NCBI RefSeq assembly: GCF_000164865.1
Contig: NC_014618.1
Coordinates: forward strand, 806,001-870,000
Direction of reading: 5' to 3'
Source: [Enterobacter] lignolyticus SCF1
GTDB taxonomy: Bacteria > Pseudomonadota > Gammaproteobacteria > Enterobacterales > Enterobacteriaceae
DNA length: 64,000 bases
Shown here: positions 26,658 through 35,005 of the stretch, piece by piece
How positions within the stretch are numbered: position 1 is the first letter of the stretch
Layout: every line of letters starts with the position of its first letter
Translations under genes and position numbers: made by a program
Notes under the pieces: model-generated
Seen by the model: the letters and a program-made list of their open reading frames with translations, nothing else
Database searches by the model: none
Told to the model about the DNA's origin: nothing

Positions 26658-27377
26658 ATGATGCGCAAAACGCTGCTGGCGGCGGCTCTTTCCGTAACGG
26701 CATTCGCGGCACAGGCGGACTATCAGTGCAGCGTCACCCCGCGTGACGATGTGATCCTCAAGCCGCAAACCGTCCAGGTTAAAGGAGAGAACGGCGACCT
26801 GGTTATCACGCCGGATGGCAACGTGACCTATAACGGCAAGCAGTACACGCTCAGCGCGGCTCAGCGCGAGCAGGCGAAAGATTATCAGACCGATCTGCGA
26901 AGCGCGCTGCCGTGGATTGACGAGGGCGCGCGTTCCCGCGTCGAGAAGGGGCGTGTGGCGCTGGATAAGATAATCACCGAGCAGGTAGGCGCCAGCAGCA
27001 ATATGCACGGCCGTCTGACCAAACTCGACGCTCAGCTTAAAGAGCAGATGAACCGCATTATCGAGCATCGTTCCGATGGCCTGACGTTCCACTACAAGGG
27101 CGTCGACCAGGTTCGCGCCGACGGGCAGCAACTGGTGAATCAGGCGATGGGCGGCATCCTGCAGGACAGCATCAACGAGATGGGGGCGAAAGCCGTACTG
27201 AAAGGCGGCGGTAACCCGCTGCAGGGTATTTTAGGCAGCCTCGGCGGCCTGCAGACGGCCATTCAGGACGAATGGAAAAACCAGGAAGCGGATTTCCAGA
27301 AGTTTGGTAAAGACGTGTGCGGCCGCGTGACCGCCCTCGAACAGAGCCGCAAGGCGCTGGTGAGTGGGCTGAAGTAA
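26658..27377 (+). CDS. yggN: DUF2884 periplasmic protein YggN
   Basis: From the ATG at 26658 with caggag upstream, a 239-residue protein with a Sec signal peptide (MMRKTLLAAAL...AQA). The mature part is rich in helices and matches the DUF2884 family, including the segment TDGLTF-like RSDGLTFHYK and QLVNQAMGGILQDSINEMG. Two cysteines flank it (YQCSV and KDVCGR). Its function is unknown. Confidence 0.93.
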   Translation: MMRKTLLAAALSVTAFAAQADYQCSVTPRDDVILKPQTVQVKGENGDLVITPDGNVTYNGKQYTLSAAQREQAKDYQTDLRSALPWIDEGARSRVEKGRVALDKIITEQVGASSNMHGRLTKLDAQLKEQMNRIIEHRSDGLTFHYKGVDQVRADGQQLVNQAMGGILQDSINEMGAKAVLKGGGNPLQGILGSLGGLQTAIQDEWKNQEADFQKFGKDVCGRVTALEQSRKALVSGLK

Positions 27378-27390
27378 GCTGACGGGGTTC

Positions 27391-27477
27391 CCCTCACCCT
27401 GGCCCTCTCCCTTTCAGGGAGAGGGGACTGGCTTGCAGTGCTCCCTCTCCCTTTCAGGGAGAGGGGCGGGGTGAGGG
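27391..27477. repeat. Nested REP/BIME-like repeat between yggN and the DUF559 gene
   Basis: Two identical 24-base palindromic units (27403-27426 and 27443-27466, core ccctctccc-tttca-gggagaggg) lie 40 bases apart, enclosed by an outer inverted repeat ccctcaccc (27391-27399) and gggtgaggg (27469-27477). This is the architecture of a bacterial interspersed mosaic element. It overlaps the 3' end of the DUF559 gene. Confidence 0.85.
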
Positions 27478-27816
27478 TAATCGCGCCTGCAAACTTTCAT
27501 AAATCGTTAGCAATACGCCCTCTTCGTTTTCCCATAACTCATTATTCCAGAAACGTAAAACTCTCCAGCCTTGCTGGCTCAGCCACTGCGTGCGTCGGAC
27601 ATCATAACTCTGGTGTTCGCTGTGTTGCCCTCCATCAAGCTCAATGCAGAGCCTGGCCTCGCAGCAGGCAAAGTCGAGAATATAGCTACCCACCGGGTGC
27701 TGGCGCCGGAATTTACAATGCGCGAAACGCCGGCTGCGTAATAAATACCAAAGCCTGCGTTCTTCCTGGGTCAGTTCACGCCTGAGGCATCGTGCGTGTA
27801 TTCGAATTTTTTCCAT
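27454..27816 (-). CDS. DUF559 (Vsr-like endonuclease fold) protein
   Basis: From the ATG at 27816 it has 120 residues; a longer frame to 27966 lacks homology upstream. It shows the DUF559 pattern: LTQEERRLWYLLRSRR near the start, FRRQHPVGSYILDFACCEARLCIELDGGQH (acidic nuclease-core residues) and VLRFWNNELWENEEGVL. The family has the very-short-patch-repair/restriction endonuclease fold, but no substrate is established. Its last eight codons (LPSPRPSP) and stop lie inside the palindromic repeat at 27391-27477. E. coli K-12 lacks a gene here, so this is an insertion between yggN and ansB. Confidence 0.8.
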   Translation of the reverse strand: MEKIRIHARCLRRELTQEERRLWYLLRSRRFAHCKFRRQHPVGSYILDFACCEARLCIELDGGQHSEHQSYDVRRTQWLSQQGWRVLRFWNNELWENEEGVLLTIYESLQARLPSPRPSP

Positions 27817-28078
27817 CCCCTTACTCTGCCAGACGCTCCTTTTCCCGCCAGCGCAAAAGATAAAAAATGGAATCCCGCTTCCAGCGATTTTATTCTCGAT
27901 ATGTATCAATTGTTCCAGAAATGATTTCAGGAATATATTGTCATTCCCTGCCGCTTTGGTATCCATCTCTAAAAATAGTAAATCTAAAAAGATATTTATC
28001 TGGTTAGTAGGCCGCCGTCACGTTATTCATCTTTGACGCTGGGATAATGCGACAAATTCACATAACTGGAGAAATAAC

Positions 28079-29125
28079 ATGGAGTTTTTTGGGAAAACGG
28101 CGCTTCTCACGGTAGTTATGGGGTTCAGCGGTGCGGCCCTCGCTTTGCCTCACGTCACTATTCTGGCAACCGGTGGGACCATTGCCGGGGGCGGTGATTC
28201 GGCAACGAAATCCAACTATACCGCCGGTAAAGTCGGCGTAGAGAATTTGGTTAACGCGGTGCCGCAGCTAAAAGAACTGGCGGTGGTGAAGGGCGAGCAG
28301 GTCGTTAATATCGGTTCGCAGGATATGAATGATCAGGTCTGGCTGACGCTGGCGAAGAAAATTAACGCCGACTGCGATAAGACCGATGGGTTTGTTATTA
28401 CCCACGGTACCGACACCATGGAGGAAACCGCCTATTTCCTCGACCTGACGGTGAAATGTAATAAGCCGGTGGTGCTGGTTGGCGCAATGCGTCCGTCGAC
28501 CTCCATGAGCGCCGATGGTCCGTTTAACCTCTATAACGCGGTCGCCGCTGCCGTTGACCCGCAGTCGGCCAACCGCGGGGTGATGGTCGTGATGAATGAT
28601 ACCGTGCTGGACGGGCGCGACGTCACCAAAACCAATACCACCGATGTTGCGACGTTCAAGTCCGTCAACTTTGGCCCGCTGGGCTATATCCATAACGGCA
28701 AAATTGATTATCAGCGCACCCCGGCGCGTAAGCACACTACCTCTACGCCGTTTGACGTATCGAAGCTGAGCGAGCTGCCGAAGGTGGGCATTATCTATAA
28801 CTATGCCAATGCCTCCGACCTGCCGGCGAAAGCGCTGGTGGACGCCGGCTACGAAGGGATCGTCAGCGCCGGTGTCGGCAACGGTAACCTGTATAAGACC
28901 GTGTTCGATACCCTTGCGACCGCCGCGCATAAGGGCACCGTCGTGGTTCGCTCATCGCGCGTGCCGACAGGCTACACCACCCGCGATGCGGAAGTGGATG
29001 ATGCGAAATATGGCTTTGTCGCCTCTGGTTCGCTGAACCCGCAAAAAGCCCGCGTGCTGCTGCAGCTGGCGCTGACCCAAACCAAAGATCCGAAGCAAAT
29101 TCAGGAAATGTTTAACCAGTACTAA
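28079..29125 (+). CDS. ansB: Periplasmic L-asparaginase II
   Basis: AnsB hydrolyses asparagine to aspartate and ammonia in the periplasm. The 348-residue precursor has a signal peptide (MEFFGKTALL...ALA), then the first catalytic threonine in ATGGTIAGGG and the second in HGTDTMEETAYFL with neighbouring Lys and Asp. The length matches E. coli. E. coli ansB is induced anaerobically by FNR and CRP; I did not find convincing sites in the short 262-base upstream gap. yggM, which follows ansB in E. coli, is absent. Confidence 0.97.
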   Translation: MEFFGKTALLTVVMGFSGAALALPHVTILATGGTIAGGGDSATKSNYTAGKVGVENLVNAVPQLKELAVVKGEQVVNIGSQDMNDQVWLTLAKKINADCDKTDGFVITHGTDTMEETAYFLDLTVKCNKPVVLVGAMRPSTSMSADGPFNLYNAVAAAVDPQSANRGVMVVMNDTVLDGRDVTKTNTTDVATFKSVNFGPLGYIHNGKIDYQRTPARKHTTSTPFDVSKLSELPKVGIIYNYANASDLPAKALVDAGYEGIVSAGVGNGNLYKTVFDTLATAAHKGTVVVRSSRVPTGYTTRDAEVDDAKYGFVASGSLNPQKARVLLQLALTQTKDPKQIQEMFNQY

Positions 29126-29136
29126 TCCGTACGCTC

Positions 29137-29158
29137 GCCCTGGCCGTCCGGCCAGGGC
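29137..29158. terminator. Hairpin between convergent ansB and hemW
   Basis: A perfect 9-bp stem gccctggcc/ggccagggc with loop gtcc lies 11 bases after ansB and 14 before the hemW stop. There is no T-run; it probably serves both directions. Confidence 0.65.
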
Positions 29159-29172
29159 ATCACAAGAAGGGG

Positions 29173-30306
29173 TTACTCGGCGAGGAACAGTTCCAGAAGG
29201 GAATTCAGGAACAGCTTACCGTGCTCGGTAATTTGCCAGCACTGCGCGTCCTCAGTCAGATAGCCCTGCGCGATGGCTTCATCAAGCTGCCCGCGAATCA
29301 CGCTTTCGCAAAGCCCGGTATAGCGCGCGAATTCGGCGCGCGGCGCGGGTTCCAGTAAACGAAAACGGTTCATAAAAAATTCAAACGGTTTGTCGGCATC
29401 GTCGACGTCGCGCTGGTTTTCCAGATACCGCCCCTGCATATAGCCGCGCGGGTGGCGCGTTTTGGTGGTACGCAGAATGCGCCCGTCCGGAAAGGTGATC
29501 TTGCCATGCGCGCCGCAGCCAATGCCCAGATAGTCGCCGAAGCGCCAGTAGTTCAGGTTGTGCTGGCACTGGAAACCCGGTTTCGCATACGCCGAGGTTT
29601 CATACTGCTGGTAGCCTGCTGCCGTCAGCAGCTGATGACCCTGCTCGAAGATGTCCCACAGCGCGTCGTCGTCCGGCAGCACCGGCGGTCGCGAGCCAAA
29701 CAGCGTGTTCGGCTCAATGGTCAACTGATACCACGACAGGTGCGGCGGGTTAAGCGCAATGGCCTGGCGCAAATCATCCAGCGCCTCTTCCAGAGACTGG
29801 TCCGGCAGACCGTGCATTAAGTCGAGATTAAAGCTGCGAAGCCCAAGGCCGCTTGCCAGATTCGCCGCGCGTTTGGCTTCCTGCGGCCCGTGGATGCGCC
29901 CCAGACGCTTAAGCTTAGGCTCGCTGAAGCTCTGCACGCCTATCGAAATACGGTTCACGCCGGCGCGCTGGTAGTCGACAAAGCGATCGGCCTCCACGGT
30001 TCCCGGGTTGGCCTCCATGGTGATTTCCGCATCCGCCGCCAGGTTCAGGCGCGCGCGCACGCCGTCGAGCAGCGTCTGCATCGCCGCGCCCGACAGCAGG
30101 CTGGGCGTTCCGCCGCCGATGAAAATGCTCTTCACGTCACGTCCCTGCGCGTACGCCGTCTCGTTATCCAGATCGGCAAGCAGATGCTGGACGTAGTCGT
30201 CGTGCGGCACTTCGCCCTTCAGCGCGTGCGAGTTGAAGTCGCAGTACGGGCATTTCTGCACGCACCAGGGAATATGAATGTAGAGGCTCAGAGGCGGTTT
30301 GTGCAT
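29173..30306 (-). CDS. hemW: Radical-SAM haem chaperone HemW
   Basis: A 377-residue member of the HemN-like radical SAM family. The cluster-binding motif is CVQKCPYC, followed by GGGTPSLL and a HemN C-terminal domain. It lacks the extra residues of true coproporphyrinogen oxidase HemN; HemW proteins bind haem and act in haem delivery to respiratory enzymes. Its start lies 3 bases after the rdgB stop, inside the yggS-yggT-yggU-rdgB-hemW operon. Confidence 0.95.
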   Translation of the reverse strand: MHKPPLSLYIHIPWCVQKCPYCDFNSHALKGEVPHDDYVQHLLADLDNETAYAQGRDVKSIFIGGGTPSLLSGAAMQTLLDGVRARLNLAADAEITMEANPGTVEADRFVDYQRAGVNRISIGVQSFSEPKLKRLGRIHGPQEAKRAANLASGLGLRSFNLDLMHGLPDQSLEEALDDLRQAIALNPPHLSWYQLTIEPNTLFGSRPPVLPDDDALWDIFEQGHQLLTAAGYQQYETSAYAKPGFQCQHNLNYWRFGDYLGIGCGAHGKITFPDGRILRTTKTRHPRGYMQGRYLENQRDVDDADKPFEFFMNRFRLLEPAPRAEFARYTGLCESVIRGQLDEAIAQGYLTEDAQCWQITEHGKLFLNSLLELFLAE

Positions 30307-30309
30307 AAA

Positions 30310-30903
30310 TCAGCCATTACGTAATGCGTTTAGTAACTGTTTCAGCGCCTGCCCGCGGTGCGAGATGGCGCTCTTTTCTTCACGGGTTAACTCGGCGGCG
30401 GTTTTACCTTCGCCCGGTACGTAGAAAATCGGGTCGTAGCCGAAGCCGCCGTTGCCGGAAGGGGCGTGGGTAATTACGCCAGGCCAGCGTCCGAGGCAGA
30501 CGATCGGTGTGGGATCCTCCGCATGGCGCAGATAGACCAGCGCGCAGTGGAACTGCGCCTGGCGCTGCGCGTCGGGGACGTCTTTCAGCGCCACCAGCAG
30601 CTTCTCAAGGTTTTGCCGATCGGTGGCGTCAACGCCTGAATAGCGCGCGGAGTAGATCCCAGGCGCGCCGCCCAGCGCATCGACCGCCAGCCCAGAGTCG
30701 TCGGCAATGGCGGGCAGGCCGGTAATCTGCGCGGCGTGGCGCGCTTTCAGTATGGCGTTTTCGAGAAACGTCAGGCCGGTTTCTTCAGCGGATTCAACGT
30801 TCAGCTCGGTCTGGGCAACGACGTCCAGACCAAAATCGCTCAGCAGCGAGGCGAGCTCACGCACTTTACCGGCGTTACCGGTGGCGAGGACAACTTTTTG
30901 CAT
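30310..30903 (-). CDS. rdgB: dITP/XTP pyrophosphatase RdgB
   Basis: RdgB hydrolyses non-canonical purine triphosphates (dITP, XTP, ITP) to monophosphates, keeping deaminated bases out of DNA. The 197-residue Ham1-like protein shows the start VLATGNAGKVRELASLL, the central IADDSGLAVDALGGAPGIYSAR and SHRGQALKQL near the end. The length matches E. coli. It lies between yggU and hemW. Confidence 0.97.
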   Translation of the reverse strand: MQKVVLATGNAGKVRELASLLSDFGLDVVAQTELNVESAEETGLTFLENAILKARHAAQITGLPAIADDSGLAVDALGGAPGIYSARYSGVDATDRQNLEKLLVALKDVPDAQRQAQFHCALVYLRHAEDPTPIVCLGRWPGVITHAPSGNGGFGYDPIFYVPGEGKTAAELTREEKSAISHRGQALKQLLNALRNG

Positions 30904-30911
30904 GGGATACC

Positions 30912-31202
30912 CTAATTCGTTAGCGCCGCGACGTTCGTCGGGATCTGGTGCGGATGAATAATTCTGACCTGCTTGTGGCGACCGAGCTCGCCTTTCTCGA
31001 TTATCACCTGGCTTTTCGCCACGCGAAACTGTTTAGCGAGGAATTTGACCAGATGCGCGTTGGCCTGTCCGTCTACCGGCGGGGCGGTAATGGCGACTTT
31101 GAGTTCGTCGCCATGCAGCCCCACCAGGCTGTCGCGGCTGGCTTTCGGCTGAATATACAGCCGTAAGATAAGCCCGTCGCTACAGGTTTCGACAGCACTC
31201 AT
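30912..31202 (-). CDS. yggU: DUF167 protein YggU
   Basis: From the ATG at 31202 it has 96 residues, as in E. coli. The DUF167 core is LYIQPKASRDSLVGLHGDE...TAPPVDGQANAHL. The family folds as a small alpha/beta domain of unknown function. It overlaps the yggT stop by 4 bases, so the two are translationally coupled. Confidence 0.94.
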   Translation of the reverse strand: MSAVETCSDGLILRLYIQPKASRDSLVGLHGDELKVAITAPPVDGQANAHLVKFLAKQFRVAKSQVIIEKGELGRHKQVRIIHPHQIPTNVAALTN

Positions 31203-31765
31203 AGCGCCATCCACAGCCCCGGCAGCAGCATGTTGCCCGTGGCCTGTAGCAGTTCGGCGATGCCCATGTTAATCACGTACAGCAGCAGGACAAGGATCAT
31301 CGGCGAGAAATCAATACCGCCCATTGACGGCAGCAGGTTGCGAATCGGGCGCAGCAGCGGATCGGCGAGCTGCATCAGCACAAACTCTACCGGGCTGCGG
31401 CCCTGGCTTACCCAGCTCATCACCGCCATCACCAGCAGCACCCAGAAAATCAGCAGGCCGATGGTTTTCAGCAGAATCAGAACGGCGGCAATCCAGATAA
31501 TCGGCTGGAAGGTGATGACCATGAACAGCACGATAGCCTTGAGAACGCACAGGACGAACGCTACCAGCAGCGAGGAGCTGTCAATCGGCCCCATGGACGG
31601 AATAACGCGGCGCAGCGGCCCGACGACGGGCTGGGTCGCCTTCACCACAAACTGGGAGAAGGGGTTGTAAAAATCACAGCGCGCCCACTGCAGCCAGACG
31701 CGCAGCAGCATCACCATCGTGTACAGCTCAATGACCGTTGAGAGCAGGAAAGTCAACGTCTTCAT
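31199..31765 (-). CDS. yggT: YGGT-family inner-membrane protein YggT
   Basis: A 188-residue integral membrane protein with four predicted helices in two YGGT repeats, each containing an RxxxPSMG/RNLLPSMGGIDFSP-like motif. E. coli YggT has been linked to osmotic shock tolerance, and relatives to chloroplast and cell-division membrane organisation. It lies 18 bases after yggS and overlaps yggU. Confidence 0.94.
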   Translation of the reverse strand: MKTLTFLLSTVIELYTMVMLLRVWLQWARCDFYNPFSQFVVKATQPVVGPLRRVIPSMGPIDSSSLLVAFVLCVLKAIVLFMVITFQPIIWIAAVLILLKTIGLLIFWVLLVMAVMSWVSQGRSPVEFVLMQLADPLLRPIRNLLPSMGGIDFSPMILVLLLYVINMGIAELLQATGNMLLPGLWMAL

Positions 31766-31783
31766 GGCGTTCCTCAGTTTTCC

Positions 31784-32488
31784 TTATTGTTTTGTGTAAT
31801 CGCGGGCACCGAAAATGGCGGTGCCAATGCGAACCATCGTGCTACCCGCCGCAATCGCGGCTTCCATATCATCAGACATGCCCAGAGAGAGCGTATCCAC
31901 CGTGGCGTATTGCGCTTTCAGTCGCCCGAATGCTACCGCCATTCGCTGGGCTACCGCAAACTGCCTTACATATTCTGACTCTGGCGCCGGGATGGCCATT
32001 AACCCACGAAGCACCAGGCCGGGCAGCGCCGCCACTTCGGCGGCCAGTTCATCGACGGCCTCAGGGGGAATGCCGGACTTGCTGTCCTCATCGCTGATAT
32101 TGACCTGAATCAGTACGTTAAGCGGCGCCATGTCCGCCGGACGCTGCTCGCTCAGGCGGCTGGCGATACGCAGCCTGTCGACGGTATGGCACCAGTCGAA
32201 GTGCTCGGCGACCAGACGGCTTTTGTTGGACTGCAGCGGGCCGATAAAGTGCCACTGCAGGCCCGTCGCTCCGGCCTGCTGGAAATGGCGGATTTTCTCC
32301 ACCCCTTCCTGAACGTAGTTTTCGCCAAACGCGCGCTGACCTGCGGCGATGGCTTCTTCGACGGCGCTTACAGGTTTCGTTTTACTGACTGCAAGCAGCG
32401 TCACTTCTTCTGGAGCGCGGCCGCATTGTGCCGCGGCGGCTGAGATTTTATCCCGGACCTGTGCCAGGTTATGCGCAATGTCGTTCAT
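31784..32488 (-). CDS. yggS: PLP homeostasis protein YggS (PLPBP/COG0325)
   Basis: From the ATG at 32488 it has 234 residues, as in E. coli. A single-domain TIM-barrel resembling alanine racemase, with PLP-binding lysine in LLAVSKTKP (residue 36) and the motifs HFIGPLQSNK and SLGMSDDMEAAI. It balances vitamin B6 and amino/keto-acid pools rather than catalysing a reaction. It begins the leftward operon to hemW and is divergent from yggR with only 15 bases between starts, so the promoters overlap the opposite coding regions. Confidence 0.96.
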   Translation of the reverse strand: MNDIAHNLAQVRDKISAAAAQCGRAPEEVTLLAVSKTKPVSAVEEAIAAGQRAFGENYVQEGVEKIRHFQQAGATGLQWHFIGPLQSNKSRLVAEHFDWCHTVDRLRIASRLSEQRPADMAPLNVLIQVNISDEDSKSGIPPEAVDELAAEVAALPGLVLRGLMAIPAPESEYVRQFAVAQRMAVAFGRLKAQYATVDTLSLGMSDDMEAAIAAGSTMVRIGTAIFGARDYTKQ

Positions 32489-32503
32489 TTTCAGGATGAT
32501 CAT

Positions 32504-33484
32504 ATGGATATGCAGGAAATTGTGTCCCTTAGTGTAAAGCATAACGTTTCGGATCTACACCTGTGTAGTTGCATGCAGGCGCGCTGGCGGCGAGAAGGGC
32601 GTCTCGAGCCCGCGCCTTTTCCGTCGCCGGATCTCCCTATGCTGCTCGACGGCTGGCTTAATGCGGCGCAGCAGCGGCAGTGGCGCGAGGATCGCCAGGT
32701 GGATTTTGCCGTGGATGCCGGAGGCGGTCAGCGCCTTCGCGGCAATGCGTCCGTGCACTGTCGGGGCGTTTCGGTGGTTCTGCGCCTGCTGCCGGTCTCC
32801 TGCCCGCAGCTTTCGACGCTGGGGGCGCCTGCGGCGATCCCTTCGCTGCTCGACGCCGAGAGCGGGATTATTCTGGTGACCGGCGCGACCGGCAGCGGCA
32901 AGTCCACGACGCTTGCCGCGATGGTGGATTCTCTTAACCAGCAGCGGGACGGGCATATTCTCACGCTTGAAGATCCGGTGGAGTTTGTCCATCACAGCGC
33001 GCGGTGTCTGATTGAGCAACGGGAGGTGGGTTTGCACTGCGCGTCCTATGCCGCCGCGCTGCGAAGCGCATTGCGCCAGGACCCGGATGTTCTGCTGCTG
33101 GGAGAGCTGCGTGATGCTGAAACTATCCGTCTGGCGCTGACGGCGGCGGAAACCGGCCATCTGGTACTGGCGACCCTGCACACCCGCGGCGCGGCGCAGG
33201 CCGTGGAGCGGCTCATTGACAGCTTCCCTGCCGGGGAAAAAGAGACCGTCCGCAGCCAGCTTGCCGGTAGCCTGTGCGCGGTGCTGGCGCAGAAGCTGCT
33301 GCCCGGCAGGCTGGGGGGAAGGGTGGCGCTGTATGAGCTGCTGATCAACACCGCGGCGACCGCTAGCTTGATTCGCGAGGGGAAAACGCACCAGCTGGCA
33401 GGCGTGATGCAGACAGGGCAGCAGGCCGGGATGCAAACCTACGCCCAAAGCCATCAGCAGCGGATTGCCGAGGGAAAAATGTAA
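32504..33484 (+). CDS. yggR: PilT-like ATPase YggR
   Basis: From the ATG at 32504 it has 326 residues, matching E. coli YggR. It is a type II/IV secretion-type ATPase: Walker A GATGSGKST, Asp box LTLEDPVEF, Walker B LLGELRD and the His box ATLHTRGAAQAV. PilT proteins power pilus retraction, but no pilus genes are nearby and the role of YggR is not established. The start MDMQEIVSLSVKHNVSDLHL is conserved. Confidence 0.95.
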   Translation: MDMQEIVSLSVKHNVSDLHLCSCMQARWRREGRLEPAPFPSPDLPMLLDGWLNAAQQRQWREDRQVDFAVDAGGGQRLRGNASVHCRGVSVVLRLLPVSCPQLSTLGAPAAIPSLLDAESGIILVTGATGSGKSTTLAAMVDSLNQQRDGHILTLEDPVEFVHHSARCLIEQREVGLHCASYAAALRSALRQDPDVLLLGELRDAETIRLALTAAETGHLVLATLHTRGAAQAVERLIDSFPAGEKETVRSQLAGSLCAVLAQKLLPGRLGGRVALYELLINTAATASLIREGKTHQLAGVMQTGQQAGMQTYAQSHQQRIAEGKM

Positions 33485-33894
33485 CGTCAATTTTCCGGGG
33501 TGTGAAAAATACGAAATCCTGTCGGTAAGCTTTATACTTAATTAACGTTAATGTTATATTAATGTTGATATTAAGGCTGGCTAATGCAATCGGATATTTA
33601 CGAATAATTACTCAGGACTATAATAACTGTTGAATAAACAACCTCTTTGATACATGTGTTGTGCATGTTCGTGTTATGCGTGAGATTATATTGTTGAATG
33701 CTAGAAAAAAAGGATGATTCTCTTTTGACACCTCTTGGGTATTCGTTCTATCCTGTTTGCGGAAATAGGATATTTCTCATGAAATAATGTTTCATTTTGT
33801 AAGATTTATTTTCAAATATTAATGTAAGTTGTTTGTGTTTTTTTGAACCATTTAATCGCCATGACGGTGAAATTCAACTACGGAGAGTTTTTAA
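33485..33894. promoter_or_regulatory. AT-rich control region of the CsgD-like gene
   Basis: This 410-base gap is strongly AT-rich compared with both flanks, as is typical of H-NS-silenced, nucleoid-controlled regions. It contains no credible gene. A candidate promoter is at 33725-33754, implying an untranslated leader of about 130 bases. Repeated ttaat/attaa motifs occur at 33538-33575. Confidence 0.5.
33725..33754 (+). promoter_or_regulatory. Candidate sigma-70 promoter of the CsgD-like gene
   Basis: TTGACA (33725-33730), 18 bases, TATCCT (33749-33754). Transcription would start near 33761, giving a leader of roughly 134 bases before the ATG at 33895, which carries gagag as ribosome-binding site. 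Confidence 0.4.
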
Positions 33895-34548
33895 ATGTTT
33901 GATTCTTTAGAGAATGCAGGCGAGTCACGACAGCTATTTCTTATCACCCATCCTTCCGTTCAGGCAAATGCATTTGCTAGCTATCTGTCTGATATTCTTT
34001 CAGTTTCTGTTGATGTGCATAATATTAATAAGCCACTGGTGCAGCATGTCGCTCGCGGCACGGTGATCCTGTTTGATATCGCCGTGTCGAATAAAAAACT
34101 GAATGGGATCTGGCGGGATATTATTCAATCGCAGGTAGAGAATCCACGTTTGCTTATTATTAATAGTGAGCAAAAGTATGAGCTATACGAAATGGCGAAA
34201 TGGCCTGCGCTGTATGGCGTATTCCGCCATGACGATGATGGATCGCGCTTAATTGAGGGCGTCAAGGCCGTGCTGAACGGCGAGCAGACGGCTGAATTGA
34301 GCGTGATGCACCCGGCGATGTATGCCGCGGAACAATCATCAGGCGAGGCTGAGAATATTCCGCTGACGGAGCGGGAGTGTGAGATCCTTAACGAATTACG
34401 CTGCGGCGCAACAAATATGGATATTGCGCGTGCGCTGTTCATTAGCGAAAACACGGTGCGTACGCATCTTTATAATGTTTTTCGTAAGTTAAGCGTTAAA
34501 AACCGCACCCAGGCGGTCAGCTGGGCGAACGAGAATCTGCGCCACTGA
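33895..34548 (+). CDS. CsgD-like LuxR-family transcriptional regulator
   Basis: A 217-residue regulator close in length and plan to CsgD (216), the master activator of curli and cellulose. The N-terminal pseudo-receiver domain (about 1-140) is divergent, while the C-terminal LuxR helix-turn-helix (about 150-217) is very similar: LTERECEILNELRCGATNMDI, then SENTVRTHLYNVFRKLSVKN and QAVSWANENLRH. It is not at the curli locus but alone between yggR and ruvX, in AT-rich DNA absent from E. coli K-12 at this place. It may be a paralogue acting on biofilm genes, or the only CsgD of this genome; the window cannot tell. Confidence 0.85.
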   Translation: MFDSLENAGESRQLFLITHPSVQANAFASYLSDILSVSVDVHNINKPLVQHVARGTVILFDIAVSNKKLNGIWRDIIQSQVENPRLLIINSEQKYELYEMAKWPALYGVFRHDDDGSRLIEGVKAVLNGEQTAELSVMHPAMYAAEQSSGEAENIPLTERECEILNELRCGATNMDIARALFISENTVRTHLYNVFRKLSVKNRTQAVSWANENLRH

Positions 34549-34557
34549 TGGGGCGTT

Positions 34558-34585
34558 TTCCTCTCAGCCCTGCGGCTGAGAGGAA
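34558..34585. terminator. Bidirectional terminator between the CsgD-like gene and ruvX
   Basis: A perfect 12-bp stem ttcctctcagcc/ggctgagaggaa with loop ctgc lies between two convergent genes, flanked by tttt on the left and cttta on the right. Confidence 0.75.
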
Positions 34586-34588
34586 TCT

Positions 34589-35005
34589 TTAGTAACCCTG
34601 CTCGAAATAACTTTCGAGGATAATGACCGCCGACGCCGAATCGACGCGGCCTTTGTTCAGCGCCCGGTAGCCGCCGTGTTCAAACAGCCCAGCGCGGGCT
34701 TCAACCGTACTTAACCGTTCGTCGTGCAGCTCAATTTTGACGCCAAAGCGGCCATGCAGCTTGTTGGCAAATTTGCGCGCGCGCGCGGTCAGCGGCTGCT
34801 CGGTGCCGTCCATATTCAGCGGCAGCCCGACGATAACCGCGTCCGGCTGCCACTCGGTTAAAATTTTCTCAACGGCGTTCCAGTCGGGGGTGCCGTCCTG
34901 GGCTTTTAGCGCGCTGAGCGGGCGGGCGGTGCCGGTAATGCGCTGCCCGACGGCAACGCCAATACTTTTGGTGCCAAAATCGAAGGCTATCAGCGTACCG
35001 CTCAT
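34589..35005 (-). CDS. ruvX: YqgF/RuvX nuclease of 16S rRNA 5' maturation
   Basis: A 138-residue RNase H-like protein with the active-site aspartate in AFDFGTKSIGVAVG and the motif VGLPLNMDG. Family members (YqgF) trim the 5' end of 16S rRNA and were first proposed as Holliday-junction resolvases. It overlaps the yqgE stop by one base (TGATG), so translation is coupled. It ends the leftward operon gshB-yqgE-ruvX. Confidence 0.95.
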   Translation of the reverse strand: MSGTLIAFDFGTKSIGVAVGQRITGTARPLSALKAQDGTPDWNAVEKILTEWQPDAVIVGLPLNMDGTEQPLTARARKFANKLHGRFGVKIELHDERLSTVEARAGLFEHGGYRALNKGRVDSASAVIILESYFEQGY

